A DNA stretch of 64,000 nt from Perkinsela sp. pyNocScin1 (GCA_964019655.1 CAXHTR010000001.1:496001-560000), one strand, 5' to 3'; positions 37,376 through 47,283 are shown, numbered from the stretch's first letter. Notes: a model not told the origin generated them from the sequence alone. Numbers and translations: made by a program.

Positions 37376-39331
37376 ATGAAGCAAATTTTCAAGACCAGAG
37401 CAAAAATCACACCCTTCCGCACTGCGAAGTACCCGATTAATTCAACCCGTGAATACTCACTTTATAATTCTGAATCTGCTGCAAAGCGCTGGGCACTATC
37501 TTATAAAACAGGATTCATGGTCGTGGGAGCAAGTTTTTATCTCTCTTATCACGCTGGGTGGCTGCCGCATAATTTGCGAATCGTAATTTATTTTGAAAGG
37601 TTCGCACGATTTATTACATCAGTACTCGTTGCATCCTGGATAATTATCGATTATAAGTTAAGTGTTGGATACTTCAGAACGCGAAAGCTCATAAGTCAAA
37701 GCTTTGAAAAATTATCACAATCGATGCAAGCAATACTTTTACAGTATGGAGACAGAGCTCGAAATACGATAGTATCTAGCGTAGTTGAAAAGCTTTCATC
37801 TTATTTGACAAATAATGCGAAGAATCGCGCAGAACTAAACTATGAAAATTTAGAGCAAGACACATGGAATCGATGCCATACCCGATCTGCTAAGTTACTT
37901 CGATCTCTCGCTCTGAATCACGGAGGTTTGTACGTTAAATGCGGTCAGTCACTGACTATGATGAACCATATTCTTCCGCCACAATACTACGAAATTCTAG
38001 AAGGACTCCAAGATGATGTTCGGCACAGCCCGTTTTCTGTTATCAAAGGAATATTGGAAAGCGAGTTTGGATGCGAAATAGACAGAATTTTTTATGAGTT
38101 CGACGAAATACCTATAGCTGCAGCTTCCATCGCTCAAGTGCATCGTGCGACATTGCGCAGCGAAAATGGCAAGCGCGGAGCGGAGGTTGCTGTCAAAGTG
38201 CAGCATGACGATGTTTCTAGAAACTTTGAGCACGATTTTAGAACTATTCAATCCCTTTGTGTCATTGCTGGGTCCCTATTTGCTGGCTTTAACTTGAGCG
38301 AGCTTCTCGAGCAATCAAAAGAAATTCTTCGGGCAGAACTCGATTTTATTAAAGAAGCCGAAAATACTGAGAGATGCGCAGCGGATTTGCTCAAGTATGA
38401 CCCTAGCAAGAAAATAATTGCACCTCAAGTATTTCATGCGCTCACAACGAGTCGAATTCTTGTCACTGAGTTCATACGTGGGCATAAGATTACAGAAATG
38501 CACAAAATTCCCGGTGCGTGCTCAAAGGAAATTGCTCAGCAATACATTGACATTTTCTGTCATCAAATGTTTTGCACAGGTTTTGTACATGCAGACCCTC
38601 ACCCAGGTAATATTCTTATCCGTGCACACCCAGACAGCGAAAAATGGCGCTTCTGGCCTTTTCGTCGAAAGCCAGTAGTACAGCTTATTTTGATAGATCA
38701 CGGACTGTACACAGAGCTTCAGCCAATAGAAAAAGCATTGCTTTGTAATCTTTGGTTAGCGCTTTCAACAAGAAGGGATAGCACTTTAAAGAAGCTACTT
38801 CATGATGCTTTTGGAATCACAGATCAAGCTGTATTCGGCCGAGTTTTTCTCATGCGACCTTACGAAGTTAACCAAGAAAATGAGAAGAAAACTAGCATTT
38901 TCTCTGTTTTTGCAAGGGTACGTGAATATCAACAACTCATGCGCATTGATCGATCGGAGTACCAGCGATGGATACTCGACAATATGGAGAGAACCACGAA
39001 AATGCTCCTGCAGCTACCGCCTTCCTTTGTCCTCGTTCTGAGAAACATCAACACCGTGCGAGGTGTGCACCAAGAGCTTGGGTCCCCGGTGAACCGCATT
39101 GCACGGATGACGATTTCAAGTTTTCGAAACCAGCCGAGGAGGGAAACAGCAGCTGTAGATTCTCTCTTGATGATAGCAAGACGCAAAATCGAGTACAATG
39201 CTGAGCTGGTGTGGATATCACTTAACACCATGTGGCATGAGTGGTGTTTCCGTTTGACAATATATTTCCTGCGGTTTGTACTTAGTGAGCAAGAATATGC
39301 CGAACTTCAGTCATACCCAATTATCGGCTAG
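37376..39331 (+). CDS. ADCK1-like ABC1/UbiB family atypical kinase
   Basis: 651 residues. A hydrophobic segment near residues 45-90 may be a membrane anchor. Family motifs in order: KCGQ (KxGQ), the Ala-rich loop AAASIAQVHRA replacing the glycine loop, VAVKVQH with the ATP lysine, ELDFIKEAENTER, HADPHPGNILI (catalytic loop), and IDHGLYTEL with DHG in place of DFG. LDHGLY/IDHGLY is characteristic of the ADCK1/Mcp2 subgroup, mitochondrial inner-membrane proteins linked to lipid and coenzyme Q balance. The ATG at 37376 is the first in frame after a pyrimidine tract and AG. Confidence 0.93.
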   Translation: MKQIFKTRAKITPFRTAKYPINSTREYSLYNSESAAKRWALSYKTGFMVVGASFYLSYHAGWLPHNLRIVIYFERFARFITSVLVASWIIIDYKLSVGYFRTRKLISQSFEKLSQSMQAILLQYGDRARNTIVSSVVEKLSSYLTNNAKNRAELNYENLEQDTWNRCHTRSAKLLRSLALNHGGLYVKCGQSLTMMNHILPPQYYEILEGLQDDVRHSPFSVIKGILESEFGCEIDRIFYEFDEIPIAAASIAQVHRATLRSENGKRGAEVAVKVQHDDVSRNFEHDFRTIQSLCVIAGSLFAGFNLSELLEQSKEILRAELDFIKEAENTERCAADLLKYDPSKKIIAPQVFHALTTSRILVTEFIRGHKITEMHKIPGACSKEIAQQYIDIFCHQMFCTGFVHADPHPGNILIRAHPDSEKWRFWPFRRKPVVQLILIDHGLYTELQPIEKALLCNLWLALSTRRDSTLKKLLHDAFGITDQAVFGRVFLMRPYEVNQENEKKTSIFSVFARVREYQQLMRIDRSEYQRWILDNMERTTKMLLQLPPSFVLVLRNINTVRGVHQELGSPVNRIARMTISSFRNQPRRETAAVDSLLMIARRKIEYNAELVWISLNTMWHEWCFRLTIYFLRFVLSEQEYAELQSYPIIG

Positions 39332-39476
39332 TTTTCGTGAAGTGGCAGGTGTTTATTGGAGAACATGAACGAGCTGTATTCTAGAGTCCCAACAATAGTT
39401 CCAGAGTATACTTCTTGTATTGCCCTTGGTGATAAACTACTCTTTTTCGCTGCTTCCACTTTCATATGGAAATACA

Positions 39477-41246
39477 ATGGCAGTCAAGCGAAACTTTGCT
39501 GATGAGCCTACGCACAGGCAGCCTCCGCACGGTGGGAGAAGGAACCGAAACTTTGGAAATGACCTTGCCGATGCCTACAGCAATAACTTTCGAAAAGTTT
39601 ACGGCGCGAAAAGCACTGACTACTTCTGCTCACTCATCAATGCGTACAAGGGCAGGTTCTCTCCCCTTTCTGTCTTGGAGACGTGCCCACCGCCGTATAA
39701 AGAATACGGAAGATTTCTTCTGCCCTCTACCCACATGCGCGAAAACCCCATGAGCTCATTGTGTACGCAATGGATTAACACTGTGTACAACTATGACTCC
39801 TCGCGAAGCGCATCGCGGATCGACCCTGTCACTGGGCAGCAAGCGGGTGGCCGCGGCGCATTTACTGCAATTCGCTGGACGGCTGGCGGAAGAAGGCTCA
39901 TCGCTAGCACAACCTACGGCGATTTCGTGCTCTGGAACGGGCACAGCTACACAATGGAGAGTCGAATGAACCAAGCCCATGAGAACGGCACAGCCTGCCG
40001 CGTCCTCGTATGCTCCACAAAGCACGATCTACTCCTCAGCGCAGATGATGCTGGCGTCGTCAAGCTGTGGCAGCAGAGTGACTTCAAGGCACTCGGCAAA
40101 GTGGAGGCGCACACAGCGAGCCACGGGAAGAACAGCGATGGGCAGGCGCTGCAGATGGCAGCGCAGCGCTTTCGGAACCCGTCGGCAATCAAAGACCTCT
40201 CACTATCGTCGAGCGAGGAAAAGTTCGTCACTGCATCTCGCGACGGTAGCGCACGCGTTTGGGACGCAGACTCCCTCAGCCTCGAGCAGAAGCTCCTCGG
40301 CCATGGCAGTGATGTGCTCAGTGCGCATTGGCACCCACACTACGCACTCATCGCGACATCGAGCAGCGACAACGACATTCGCCTCTGGGACCCGCGGGCA
40401 AACACAAATGTTACAGATGGGCAGTTCGCGACGATGCAGGGGCACTCGCTCGCGGTCAACCGGGTCCGCTTCTGTCCGAATCACTACTACTCGCTGCTGA
40501 GTGCGTCCAAGGACCTGACGATGCGGCTCTGGGACATTCGAATGCTCCAGACGACGAGCATTTTCTCCGGGCACACGAAGGAGCCATCGGATATCGCTTG
40601 GCATCCCCACCATCGAGACCTTTTCGCCTCTGTCGGTTTTGATGGTATTCTCGCGTACTGGGTGGTTGACTACGGCTCTGCGACGAAATTCTACAAAACG
40701 GAGATAACAAACGAGGGGAGCTCGAAGAGCGTACACGACCGATGGGTGGCGGCCATCCCAGACTCGCACGGCAACTTCAGGGACACGCCCACGAGCATCC
40801 AGAGTGTCGCTTGGCACCCGCTCGGCCACGTCCTGGCGACATCGGCGTTCGATGGCAGGCTCTGGAGCCGGACGCAGCCGGGGACTGAGGTCGAGCTCCG
40901 GTACAATGAGAACCAGGACCAGAGCTACGACACGACGCGGACAGCGGAGGGCGCGCGGGCTGATCTCTACAACAAACTCGTAAGCCAGAACAGCGCCCCA
41001 GAGCAGGCGACGAAGCTCTCTGACTTTGTGGAGCGCAACAAGGAGTACCTTATCGCAGGGTCTGCCGGGTGCATCTACGTGCGTCCGAGCGCACCGCAGG
41101 CCATCAAGGATACCCTGCAAGAACTGATCGCCGCCCAGTGGCCGGAGGACACAGATACTGCTCACACCAAGCCCGAGAAGCCAGACGAAGGCTTGCCAGC
41201 AGATGAAGCGAAAGAAACTGAGCCTAGTGTGAGCTTCCTTCTGTAA
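39477..41246 (+). CDS. PFS2: Polyadenylation factor Pfs2/WDR33 (WD40)
   Basis: 589 residues from the ATG at 39477; an upstream extension would need a TTG start. The N-terminal WDR33/FY/Pfs2 block is kept (PPPYKEYGRFLLPSTHMREN, SLCTQWINTVYN, FTAIRWTAGGRRLIAST). Seven WD repeats follow (TASRDGSARVWDAD, ATSSSDNDIRLWDPR, SASKDLTMRLWDIR). In CPSF this protein helps recognise the poly(A) signal and bridges subunits. Two PABPN1-like genes follow directly, giving a 3'-end-processing group. The C-terminal 120 residues are charged and lineage-specific. Confidence 0.93.
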   Translation: MAVKRNFADEPTHRQPPHGGRRNRNFGNDLADAYSNNFRKVYGAKSTDYFCSLINAYKGRFSPLSVLETCPPPYKEYGRFLLPSTHMRENPMSSLCTQWINTVYNYDSSRSASRIDPVTGQQAGGRGAFTAIRWTAGGRRLIASTTYGDFVLWNGHSYTMESRMNQAHENGTACRVLVCSTKHDLLLSADDAGVVKLWQQSDFKALGKVEAHTASHGKNSDGQALQMAAQRFRNPSAIKDLSLSSSEEKFVTASRDGSARVWDADSLSLEQKLLGHGSDVLSAHWHPHYALIATSSSDNDIRLWDPRANTNVTDGQFATMQGHSLAVNRVRFCPNHYYSLLSASKDLTMRLWDIRMLQTTSIFSGHTKEPSDIAWHPHHRDLFASVGFDGILAYWVVDYGSATKFYKTEITNEGSSKSVHDRWVAAIPDSHGNFRDTPTSIQSVAWHPLGHVLATSAFDGRLWSRTQPGTEVELRYNENQDQSYDTTRTAEGARADLYNKLVSQNSAPEQATKLSDFVERNKEYLIAGSAGCIYVRPSAPQAIKDTLQELIAAQWPEDTDTAHTKPEKPDEGLPADEAKETEPSVSFLL

Positions 41247-41429
41247 TTGTCGAGCATAAGGGTCATTCACACGACTTGAAAAGCGCTTTTTTAGTAGTTA
41301 TGCGGCGTCACTGATTAAAAAGGGCCTGATTTGTAGATTTTGTCACCACTTTTCTCTAATTTTCTCCCATCGCAGCACACATCCTATTTCTCTCTTCACG
41401 CAGTCCCTAAAACTAAAAAATAAAAAAAA

Positions 41430-42155
41430 ATGTACACAAAATATATCAAGCTCCTCGACGACGACATCCGCTCGCTGCAGACTCAGCTCGAAGAGAAGAA
41501 ACAGCTCCGAAAACACTTGCAACTGAAAGACGATGCAAAGATGCTCTTCAACCCCTCAGCGTCCCCACTGAACGCCCCGCCAGAGCTACCCTTCAACATT
41601 TCGCCCACCCTGCGGTCAGCGAACGTCACGCCGCCGGCCCCGCCCGCCTACATGCCGCGCCCAGACGCCCTCCCGTCCATGCCACCAGCCCACACCGACG
41701 CCTCGAGCGTCAAGTCGCCAACGCCGGGCCCTGAGGTGTCGCCGAGTGACCTCGCCCTCACAGAGGAGGACCGCCGCTCCATCTGCATCCTCGGCGTCGA
41801 CCCGACTGTCCTCAAGCACGACATCAAGCAGATCTTCGAGGTCTTTGGTGACATCGACCGCATCACCATCCTCACGAACCGCCTGACCAACCAGCGCCTC
41901 GGCACGGCGTACGTCCGCTTCACGAGCGTCGAGTCCGTCGACAAAGCCGTGAGCACGCAGCAGCTCTTCATTCTCAAGGGCAAGAAGCTCACTGTGTCCA
42001 AGAAGCGCACGAACCTTCCGGGCTTTAGGCGCTACCCCGAGCCGCCGCGCTTCAACGACCCCCTCAAGGCCATCGTCCCGCTCGTCTCGACGGACTCGCT
42101 CGTCGGGGTCCCGAGCATGCCTGACAGCGCGCAGCTCGCCCAAGCGTTCCTGTAA
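41430..42155 (+). CDS. PABPN1-like nuclear poly(A)-binding protein, copy 1
   Basis: 241 residues. N-terminal coiled coil (LDDDIRSLQTQLEEKKQLRK), then a Pro-rich linker to about residue 105. One RRM spans about 115-193 with RNP2 SICILGV and RNP1 LGTAYVRF, ending VSKKRTNLPG. The coiled coil followed by one RRM and the closing KRTN-x-PG match PABPN1/Pab2, which binds nascent poly(A) tails. The C-terminus lacks the Arg/Gly-rich tail. Before the ATG lies a clear pyrimidine-AG pattern (CTCTAATTTTCTCCCATCGCAG). Confidence 0.82.
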   Translation: MYTKYIKLLDDDIRSLQTQLEEKKQLRKHLQLKDDAKMLFNPSASPLNAPPELPFNISPTLRSANVTPPAPPAYMPRPDALPSMPPAHTDASSVKSPTPGPEVSPSDLALTEEDRRSICILGVDPTVLKHDIKQIFEVFGDIDRITILTNRLTNQRLGTAYVRFTSVESVDKAVSTQQLFILKGKKLTVSKKRTNLPGFRRYPEPPRFNDPLKAIVPLVSTDSLVGVPSMPDSAQLAQAFL

Positions 42156-42409
42156 GCGCGCAAGACGCTGATTCGCAGGTGCATGAGCATGGGAGCGCTC
42201 GTGCCCATTCCGCACGAGCGCTCACCGACCACTCCAGAGAACTATAGAGTAGAGTTACGCAGAAAACCCTCGTTCCATCGAAAAAACTAAAATTCATGTG
42301 CATTCGACACAAAAAGATCAGGAAACGGAAAATTTAATTTTCTAAGAAAATTTCTTCAGATAGATCCATTTTCACTTTTACTCGTTTTTGAATCGCTGTA
42401 TCTCTCAAA

Positions 42410-43150
42410 ATGGCCCAGTACCCGATGGACGACCTCGACAAGCAGATCGCGATGCTCAAGCGCGAAATCGACCAGAAGAACGACCAGGCCGGCAAGACCG
42501 ACCAGGACACGGTGACTACAAGCATCGCCTCGCACGGCACCATGCCGCCGGCCGCGAGCCCCGTCATCGCGACTGAGGAAAAGAAGGAAAACGACGCGCG
42601 CTCCATTTTCATTCGCGGGCTCGACTGGAACACCACGAGCGAGGAGCTCTCGGAGCTCTTCGCCGACTGCGGCACCGTCGAGCGCGTCACGATCCTGCAG
42701 GACCTCCACGCCAACCGCCCCAAGGGCCACGCCTTCGTGTGCTTCGCCACCGTCGAGGCGGCCGACAACGCCGTCGCGACCAAGAACCTCGCCATCCTCC
42801 GCGGGCGCACGCTCACCGTCACCAAGAAGCGCACGAACATCCCCGGCATGAAGAAGCACTTTGTTCCCCGCGCCGCCCCGGCGCCGGCGGACCCGAACAC
42901 CGCGGCCATGGCCACCGCCGCCGCGACGGCGACGATGATGGCGCAGATGGCCCAGGGCATGCAGCACGGCGGCCCCGAGGGCTTCTCGAACTTTATGTCG
43001 GCCATGGCGGGCGGCCAGCCGCCCATGCCCCACCCAGGCGACGGCATGCCGCCCCCCATGCGCGGGCGCGGCTACGCCCGGGGCGCACCCTTCCCCCCGG
43101 GCCGCGGCATGCGCGGCCGCGGCGGTCGCGGAGCGCCGCCGTACATGTAG
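42410..43150 (+). CDS. PABPN1-like nuclear poly(A)-binding protein, copy 2
   Basis: 246 residues. A short coiled coil (DLDKQIAMLKREIDQKND), then one RRM at about 64-141 with RNP2 SIFIRGL and RNP1 KGHAFVCF, closing VTKKRTNIPG. The C-terminal part is rich in Met, Ala, Pro and Gly, and ends in an Arg/Gly tail (RGRGYARGAPFPPGRGMRGR) as in PABPN1. It is probably the true PABPN1 orthologue, with copy 1 as a diverged tandem duplicate. The ATG follows TATCTCTCAAA. Confidence 0.85.
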   Translation: MAQYPMDDLDKQIAMLKREIDQKNDQAGKTDQDTVTTSIASHGTMPPAASPVIATEEKKENDARSIFIRGLDWNTTSEELSELFADCGTVERVTILQDLHANRPKGHAFVCFATVEAADNAVATKNLAILRGRTLTVTKKRTNIPGMKKHFVPRAAPAPADPNTAAMATAAATATMMAQMAQGMQHGGPEGFSNFMSAMAGGQPPMPHPGDGMPPPMRGRGYARGAPFPPGRGMRGRGGRGAPPYM

Positions 43151-43269
43151 ACGCTTTCACGTGTAGACACGCGCTGTCTTAATGCAATGTTATCCCAATG
43201 TATGCCCTTCGGGGACCTTTGTTGATATTGAAAGTAAAGTTTTTCTTTTTTTATGAAATATTTTAAAAA

Positions 43270-45357
43270 ATGAAGTGCGCCAAACTCGCTGGGCTCCGCC
43301 AAATTCTAAAAAATCGCGGCTTCGACGCCTGCCTCGTCGCCAACGCTGACCCGCACGGCAGTGAGTGTGTGGCCGAGCGCTTCCGCAAGCGCGAGTGGCT
43401 CACTGGCTTCACGGGCAGCAACGGCGTCGCGCTCGTAACGTCCGAGAAGTCGCTGCTGTGGACCGACGGCAGGTACACGACGCAGGCCGCTGCCGAGCTC
43501 ACGGGCACGCCCTGGGCAGTGCGCATCCAGAAGCTCCCGGGCGCGATGGGCATCACCAAGGAAATTATCGCCTGGCTCGAGCATGAATATGATAGCAAGT
43601 GCGCCCTCGCGATCGACAGCGCAGTCACAAGCATCGCCGACGCGCGTGCGCTCAGGGCGAGTGGATCCATTGATCTCAGGCTGTGGGAGGGGCTCAGTAC
43701 AGAAAATTCGCAGAAAGACAGTTTTACAGAAAAGACAGTCGCAGGTATTTTCCCGCTCAGCATCAAAGAGACGGGTGAGACCATCGCCGAGAAATGCACT
43801 AGGGTCACAGCCGTGCTGGGCGACGCCGGGCTCAGCGGGTACCTTTTCAGTACACTCGACGACATCGCCTGGCTGCTCAACCTCCGCGGCCGCGGCGACG
43901 TCCCGAACGCCGGCGTGTTCCGCGCCTACGCAGTAGTCCTGCGTGAGGCTAAGACAGAGGCATGGGCATTGCACGTCTTCTCGGACATAAAAGAATCGAA
44001 GCTCGTCAAGCATTTCCCTGCGGATATACAGATAAAGTTCCACACATATGAATCTGCTGAAACCTGGCTGGCGGAAATGCCACGCCCATCACAGCCCTTC
44101 GGGTACAGCGCAGCGCTCAACTACAAGCTTTACGAGATAATCGAAAAAATCTTTACGAGTGAACACCTGCAAAACCTTGTCAGCCTCCCATCTGTCATCA
44201 CACACTTCCGCAACCGCAAGAACAGCGCCGAGATCGCTGGGTTCCGGCAGTGCCACGTTGACGACGGCGTCGCTGTCACCGCCTTCCTCCACTGGCTCGA
44301 GACACACATCACCAAAGCGCCCATCACCGAGTGCGAGGCGGCCGACAAGCTGTTGGAACTGCGACGGGCCCACACGCGCGGGTTCTGCCAGCCCTCGTTC
44401 GACACAATCTCGTCGACGGGCCCGAACAGCGCTATAATTCACTACGCGCCCAAGCGGGGCGCGAGCGCGACAATTCAAAAAAATAACATTTATTTGGTCG
44501 ACAGCGGCGCGCACTACCGCTCAGGCACAACGGACATCACACGGACAGTGTTCCTCGGCGAGGGCCGCCCGACCCACCTGCAGCGCGTGACGTACACCAA
44601 AGTGCTCCAGGGCCTCGTGCAGGTACACATGACGAAGTTTCCGGTGTCGCACGCGGCCAGCGCGAGCGGTTTCCTCGACGCGATCGCGCGCAAGGCGCTC
44701 TGGGCGGGCGGGGCCGACTTCCCGCATGGGACTGGCCACGGCGTCGGCCATGGCCTCTCTGTGCATGAGGGCCCGATGGGCATACGGAAATTCGCCCATT
44801 TCCGAAATTCTGAAAATATCCCAGCAGCTTTTCAATCATTTTCTGAAAAATACTCCAGTAAAGCGCTCGAGCCCGGCGTTGTGCTCTCCAACGAGCCCGG
44901 GTGCTACCTCGAAGGAAAGTTTGGCGTGCGCATCGAGAATATCGTGTGCGTGCGGCCGTCGACTGTGCGGCCGTGGGGCGAGGCGCGGGAGACTGCAGCT
45001 GAAGTTTTTCAGAAAGAGAAGGCGAGGCTGGACGCCGAGTCGAGCTATAAGTTCGTCGAGGAGACGGAAACGGACGAGGATGCGTGGGCCGACTGGGACG
45101 AGTGTCACGAGCACCCGCGCCGGGCCGTCAAGATGCCCCCGCAGGTCTTTGCCGCGCCGCAGTTCTACGAGCTCGAGAACTTCACGCTCGTGCCGTTCTG
45201 CCGGAGGCTCATCGTCGAGCATATGCTGCAGGCGGACGAGAAAGCGTGGGTCGACGGGTACCATGCGCGGGTGCTTCGCACCATTGGGCCGCTCTTGCGT
45301 AAGAAAGGCCTCAAAGACGCGGCAGACTGGCTGAAGCGCGAGTGTCAGCCACTCTGA
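43270..45357 (+). CDS. Xaa-Pro aminopeptidase (aminopeptidase P, M24B)
   Basis: 695 residues. Two creatinase-type N-terminal domains (ANADPHGSECVAERFRKREW, TGSNGVALVTSEKSLLWTDG), then the pita-bread catalytic domain. All five metal ligands are visible: Asp in YLVDSGAHY, Asp in TTDITRT, His in GTGHGVGHGL, Glu in SNEPGCYLEG and Glu in RIENIV. It removes the N-terminal residue when proline is second. Relative to XPNPEP1 there is an acidic insertion of about 60 residues between the catalytic domain and the last helix (ETETDEDAWADWDECHEHP). Probably cytosolic. Confidence 0.95.
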   Translation: MKCAKLAGLRQILKNRGFDACLVANADPHGSECVAERFRKREWLTGFTGSNGVALVTSEKSLLWTDGRYTTQAAAELTGTPWAVRIQKLPGAMGITKEIIAWLEHEYDSKCALAIDSAVTSIADARALRASGSIDLRLWEGLSTENSQKDSFTEKTVAGIFPLSIKETGETIAEKCTRVTAVLGDAGLSGYLFSTLDDIAWLLNLRGRGDVPNAGVFRAYAVVLREAKTEAWALHVFSDIKESKLVKHFPADIQIKFHTYESAETWLAEMPRPSQPFGYSAALNYKLYEIIEKIFTSEHLQNLVSLPSVITHFRNRKNSAEIAGFRQCHVDDGVAVTAFLHWLETHITKAPITECEAADKLLELRRAHTRGFCQPSFDTISSTGPNSAIIHYAPKRGASATIQKNNIYLVDSGAHYRSGTTDITRTVFLGEGRPTHLQRVTYTKVLQGLVQVHMTKFPVSHAASASGFLDAIARKALWAGGADFPHGTGHGVGHGLSVHEGPMGIRKFAHFRNSENIPAAFQSFSEKYSSKALEPGVVLSNEPGCYLEGKFGVRIENIVCVRPSTVRPWGEARETAAEVFQKEKARLDAESSYKFVEETETDEDAWADWDECHEHPRRAVKMPPQVFAAPQFYELENFTLVPFCRRLIVEHMLQADEKAWVDGYHARVLRTIGPLLRKKGLKDAADWLKRECQPL

Positions 45358-45504
45358 AAAAATTCGCTGCAGTTTTGAAATTTTCTCTGTGTAACCCTCC
45401 GCTTTTGCCTTGATTCGCACTGTCCCACATGCCTTTCACCTGTATGAAACGCAAATCAATCCAAATACTTGAATTTGATCTTCAATTTCAATATTCAATT
45501 CAAT

Positions 45505-46458
45505 ATGCACACTGCACGCAGAATGACGTCCCTCTGGGGGATCAGCGGCTGTGTTGGCAATCGCTTGCAGCCCACCAGCGCCTCCAGCGTCCTTCGCTCG
45601 CAGCACCGCACAACGACCATCCTCTGCATTCGCAAGGGCAACGAGGTCGTGATGATGGGCGACAAGCGTGTGACGCTCGGGCAGAGTGTCATCGCCAAGG
45701 ACAGCGCTCGAAAGCTCCGACGCGCTGGATCGTACAGCGCTGTGAGTGACACTGAGAAAAAATCAACGGACGCAGGCGCCGAGGCCACAAAGTTCAGCGA
45801 CCCGAGCACAGTCCTCGTCGGTTTTGCCGGGTCGACAGCCGATGCGATGACGCTCCTCGAGAAGCTCGAGGCGAAGCTCAATGAGTTCCCCGCGCAGCTG
45901 CTGCGCGCCGCCGTCGAGCTGGCCAAGGAGTGGCGCGGCGACAAGATGCTCCGCCGGCTGGAGGCGAGCATGATCGTCGCTGATATCAATGAGACGCTCG
46001 AGATCGACGGCAGCGGCAACGTCCTCACGCCCGACAGCAGCAATAGCCCAGCTGGGCAGGACGAGGGTATTGTGGCAATTGGCAGCGGTGGCCAATACGC
46101 GAAATCTGCAGCACGCGCTCTCATGAAGTTTGTGAACGCTGAGGAAAAGGACAGCAAGTCGTCGAAATGGTCTGCGGAGATGATCTGCCGCGCCTCGATG
46201 GAGGTCGCTGCAAGCATCGATGTGTTCACGAGCAAGCAGTTCGACGTCGACCGCCTGCATATCCCACCGCCGCCTGAAATAGCTGAAAAGTCAGTGGAAG
46301 ACTCGGCGGCGAGCGAAGTGGCGAAAGCTGACGATGCGAAGCCGGAGAGCAAGGCCAAAGCGAAGAAAAGTGAAGACGCGAAATCTAAAGGAGAGAAGAA
46401 GGGCGCCGAAGAGAAAGCGAAAAAGAACTCCAGTGATGCGTCGGCGGGAAAGAAATAA
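45505..46458 (+). CDS. HslV: HslV (ClpQ) mitochondrial protease subunit
   Basis: 317 residues from the ATG at 45505. The first 36 residues look like a mitochondrial presequence, and the mature protein begins TTILCIRKG with the catalytic threonine (about Thr37). Strong HslV blocks: MMGDKRVTLG, VLVGFAGSTADAMTLLEKLE, LAKEWRGDKMLRRLEASMIV, GIVAIGSGGQYAKSAARAL. With HslU it forms a bacterial-type ATP-dependent protease, which kinetoplastids keep in the mitochondrion. Two oddities: an insert of about 27 residues after RKLRRAGS, and a Lys/Ala/Glu-rich C-terminal tail of about 60 residues that could obstruct the pore side. Confidence 0.93.
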   Translation: MHTARRMTSLWGISGCVGNRLQPTSASSVLRSQHRTTTILCIRKGNEVVMMGDKRVTLGQSVIAKDSARKLRRAGSYSAVSDTEKKSTDAGAEATKFSDPSTVLVGFAGSTADAMTLLEKLEAKLNEFPAQLLRAAVELAKEWRGDKMLRRLEASMIVADINETLEIDGSGNVLTPDSSNSPAGQDEGIVAIGSGGQYAKSAARALMKFVNAEEKDSKSSKWSAEMICRASMEVAASIDVFTSKQFDVDRLHIPPPPEIAEKSVEDSAASEVAKADDAKPESKAKAKKSEDAKSKGEKKGAEEKAKKNSSDASAGKK

Positions 46459-46699
46459 TATCAGTAAATAAGCGCGAGATTGTCTATCCGCACCACCCGC
46501 GCATGTTGCTCACGTACACGGGGCGCTCGTACTCCTCCGTGCAATATTTCATTGTTTCGCTTTTTCCAAGTAATCAATGCTGGCTGGCTAGGTTCACAGA
46601 TTCAGACGAGTGTAGGTGCGATGCAGGATCTGAGAACTCTGATAAAATCATGCAGCAAAATTCAAATATATCTGTTCGTTAAGTGATGAGGTCCCGCAT

Positions 46700-46771
46700 G
46701 GACGCATAGCTCAGTGGTAGAGCAATTGACTGCAGATCAATAGGTCCCTGGTTCAAACCCGGGTGCGTCCT
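46700..46771 (+). tRNA. tRNA-Cys (GCA)
   Basis: Acceptor GGACGCA pairs with TGCGTCC. The anticodon stem ATTGA/TCAAT encloses CTGCAGA, giving anticodon GCA. The T-arm is GGTTCAAACCC. No intron. Confidence 0.95.
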
Positions 46772-46825
46772 CATCTTTCGCTGGAATTATCTTTATACCA
46801 TATAAGCAAAACGGCTTTTCTCCGA

Positions 46826-46905
46826 GGCGAGATGGTCGAGTGGTCTAAGACGCTAGATTTAGGCTCTAGACCTTCGGGGCGTGGGTTCGAACCCCACTCT
46901 CGTCA
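46826..46905 (+). tRNA. tRNA-Leu (UAG)
   Basis: Acceptor GGCGAGA pairs with TCTCGTC (one G-U). The anticodon loop TTTAGGC in stem CTAGA/TCTAG gives TAG. A long variable arm is present, as expected for leucine. Confidence 0.95.
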
Positions 46906-46942
46906 TTTCCAATAACATGGCTCTTTGCCAAATATAGACAAA

Positions 46943-47014
46943 TGATCGTGACAGGGATCGAACCTGCAACCGTCTGATCCGTAGTCAGACGCTCTACCAT
47001 TGAGCCACACGACC
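46943..47014 (-). tRNA. tRNA-Arg (ACG)
   Basis: On the minus strand, acceptor GGTCGTG pairs with CACGATC. The anticodon loop CTACGGA in stem TCTGA/TCAGA gives ACG. T-arm GGTTCGATCCC. Confidence 0.95.
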
Positions 47015-47093
47015 ACGATGAGAGAAACTGTGCATGTTATAGAAACATAAAAAAGATAAATGTACCTTTAAAATTACGTGGACCATTCGTGAA

Positions 47094-47165
47094 GCCCGTT
47101 TAGCTCAGTGGAAGAGCGCCAGACTTTTAATCTGGTGGCCGTGGGTTCGACCCCCACAGCGGGTG
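47094..47165 (+). tRNA. tRNA-Lys (UUU)
   Basis: Acceptor GCCCGTT pairs with AGCGGGT. The anticodon loop CTTTTAA in stem CCAGA/TCTGG gives TTT. T-arm GGGTTCGACCCCC. Confidence 0.95.
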
Positions 47166-47201
47166 CTTTATCTTTCTTCAACCTGCATCCCCAATCAAAA
47201 A

Positions 47202-47283
47202 CGCAGCCGGCAGGGTTCGAACCTGCGCATGCAGAGCACAATGCCTTAGCAGGGCATCCCGTTAACCACTTCGGTACAGCTGC
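47202..47283 (-). tRNA. tRNA-Ser (GCU)
   Basis: On the minus strand, acceptor GCAGCTG pairs with CGGCTGC. The anticodon loop CTGCTAA in stem ATGCC/GGCAT gives GCT. A long variable arm is present, as expected for serine. Confidence 0.93.

Noticed and set aside
40203-41270. Minus-strand open frame of 355 codons
   Set aside because: Antisense to the Pfs2/WDR33 gene, which has clear WD repeats; the frame is Arg/Val-rich shadow sequence.
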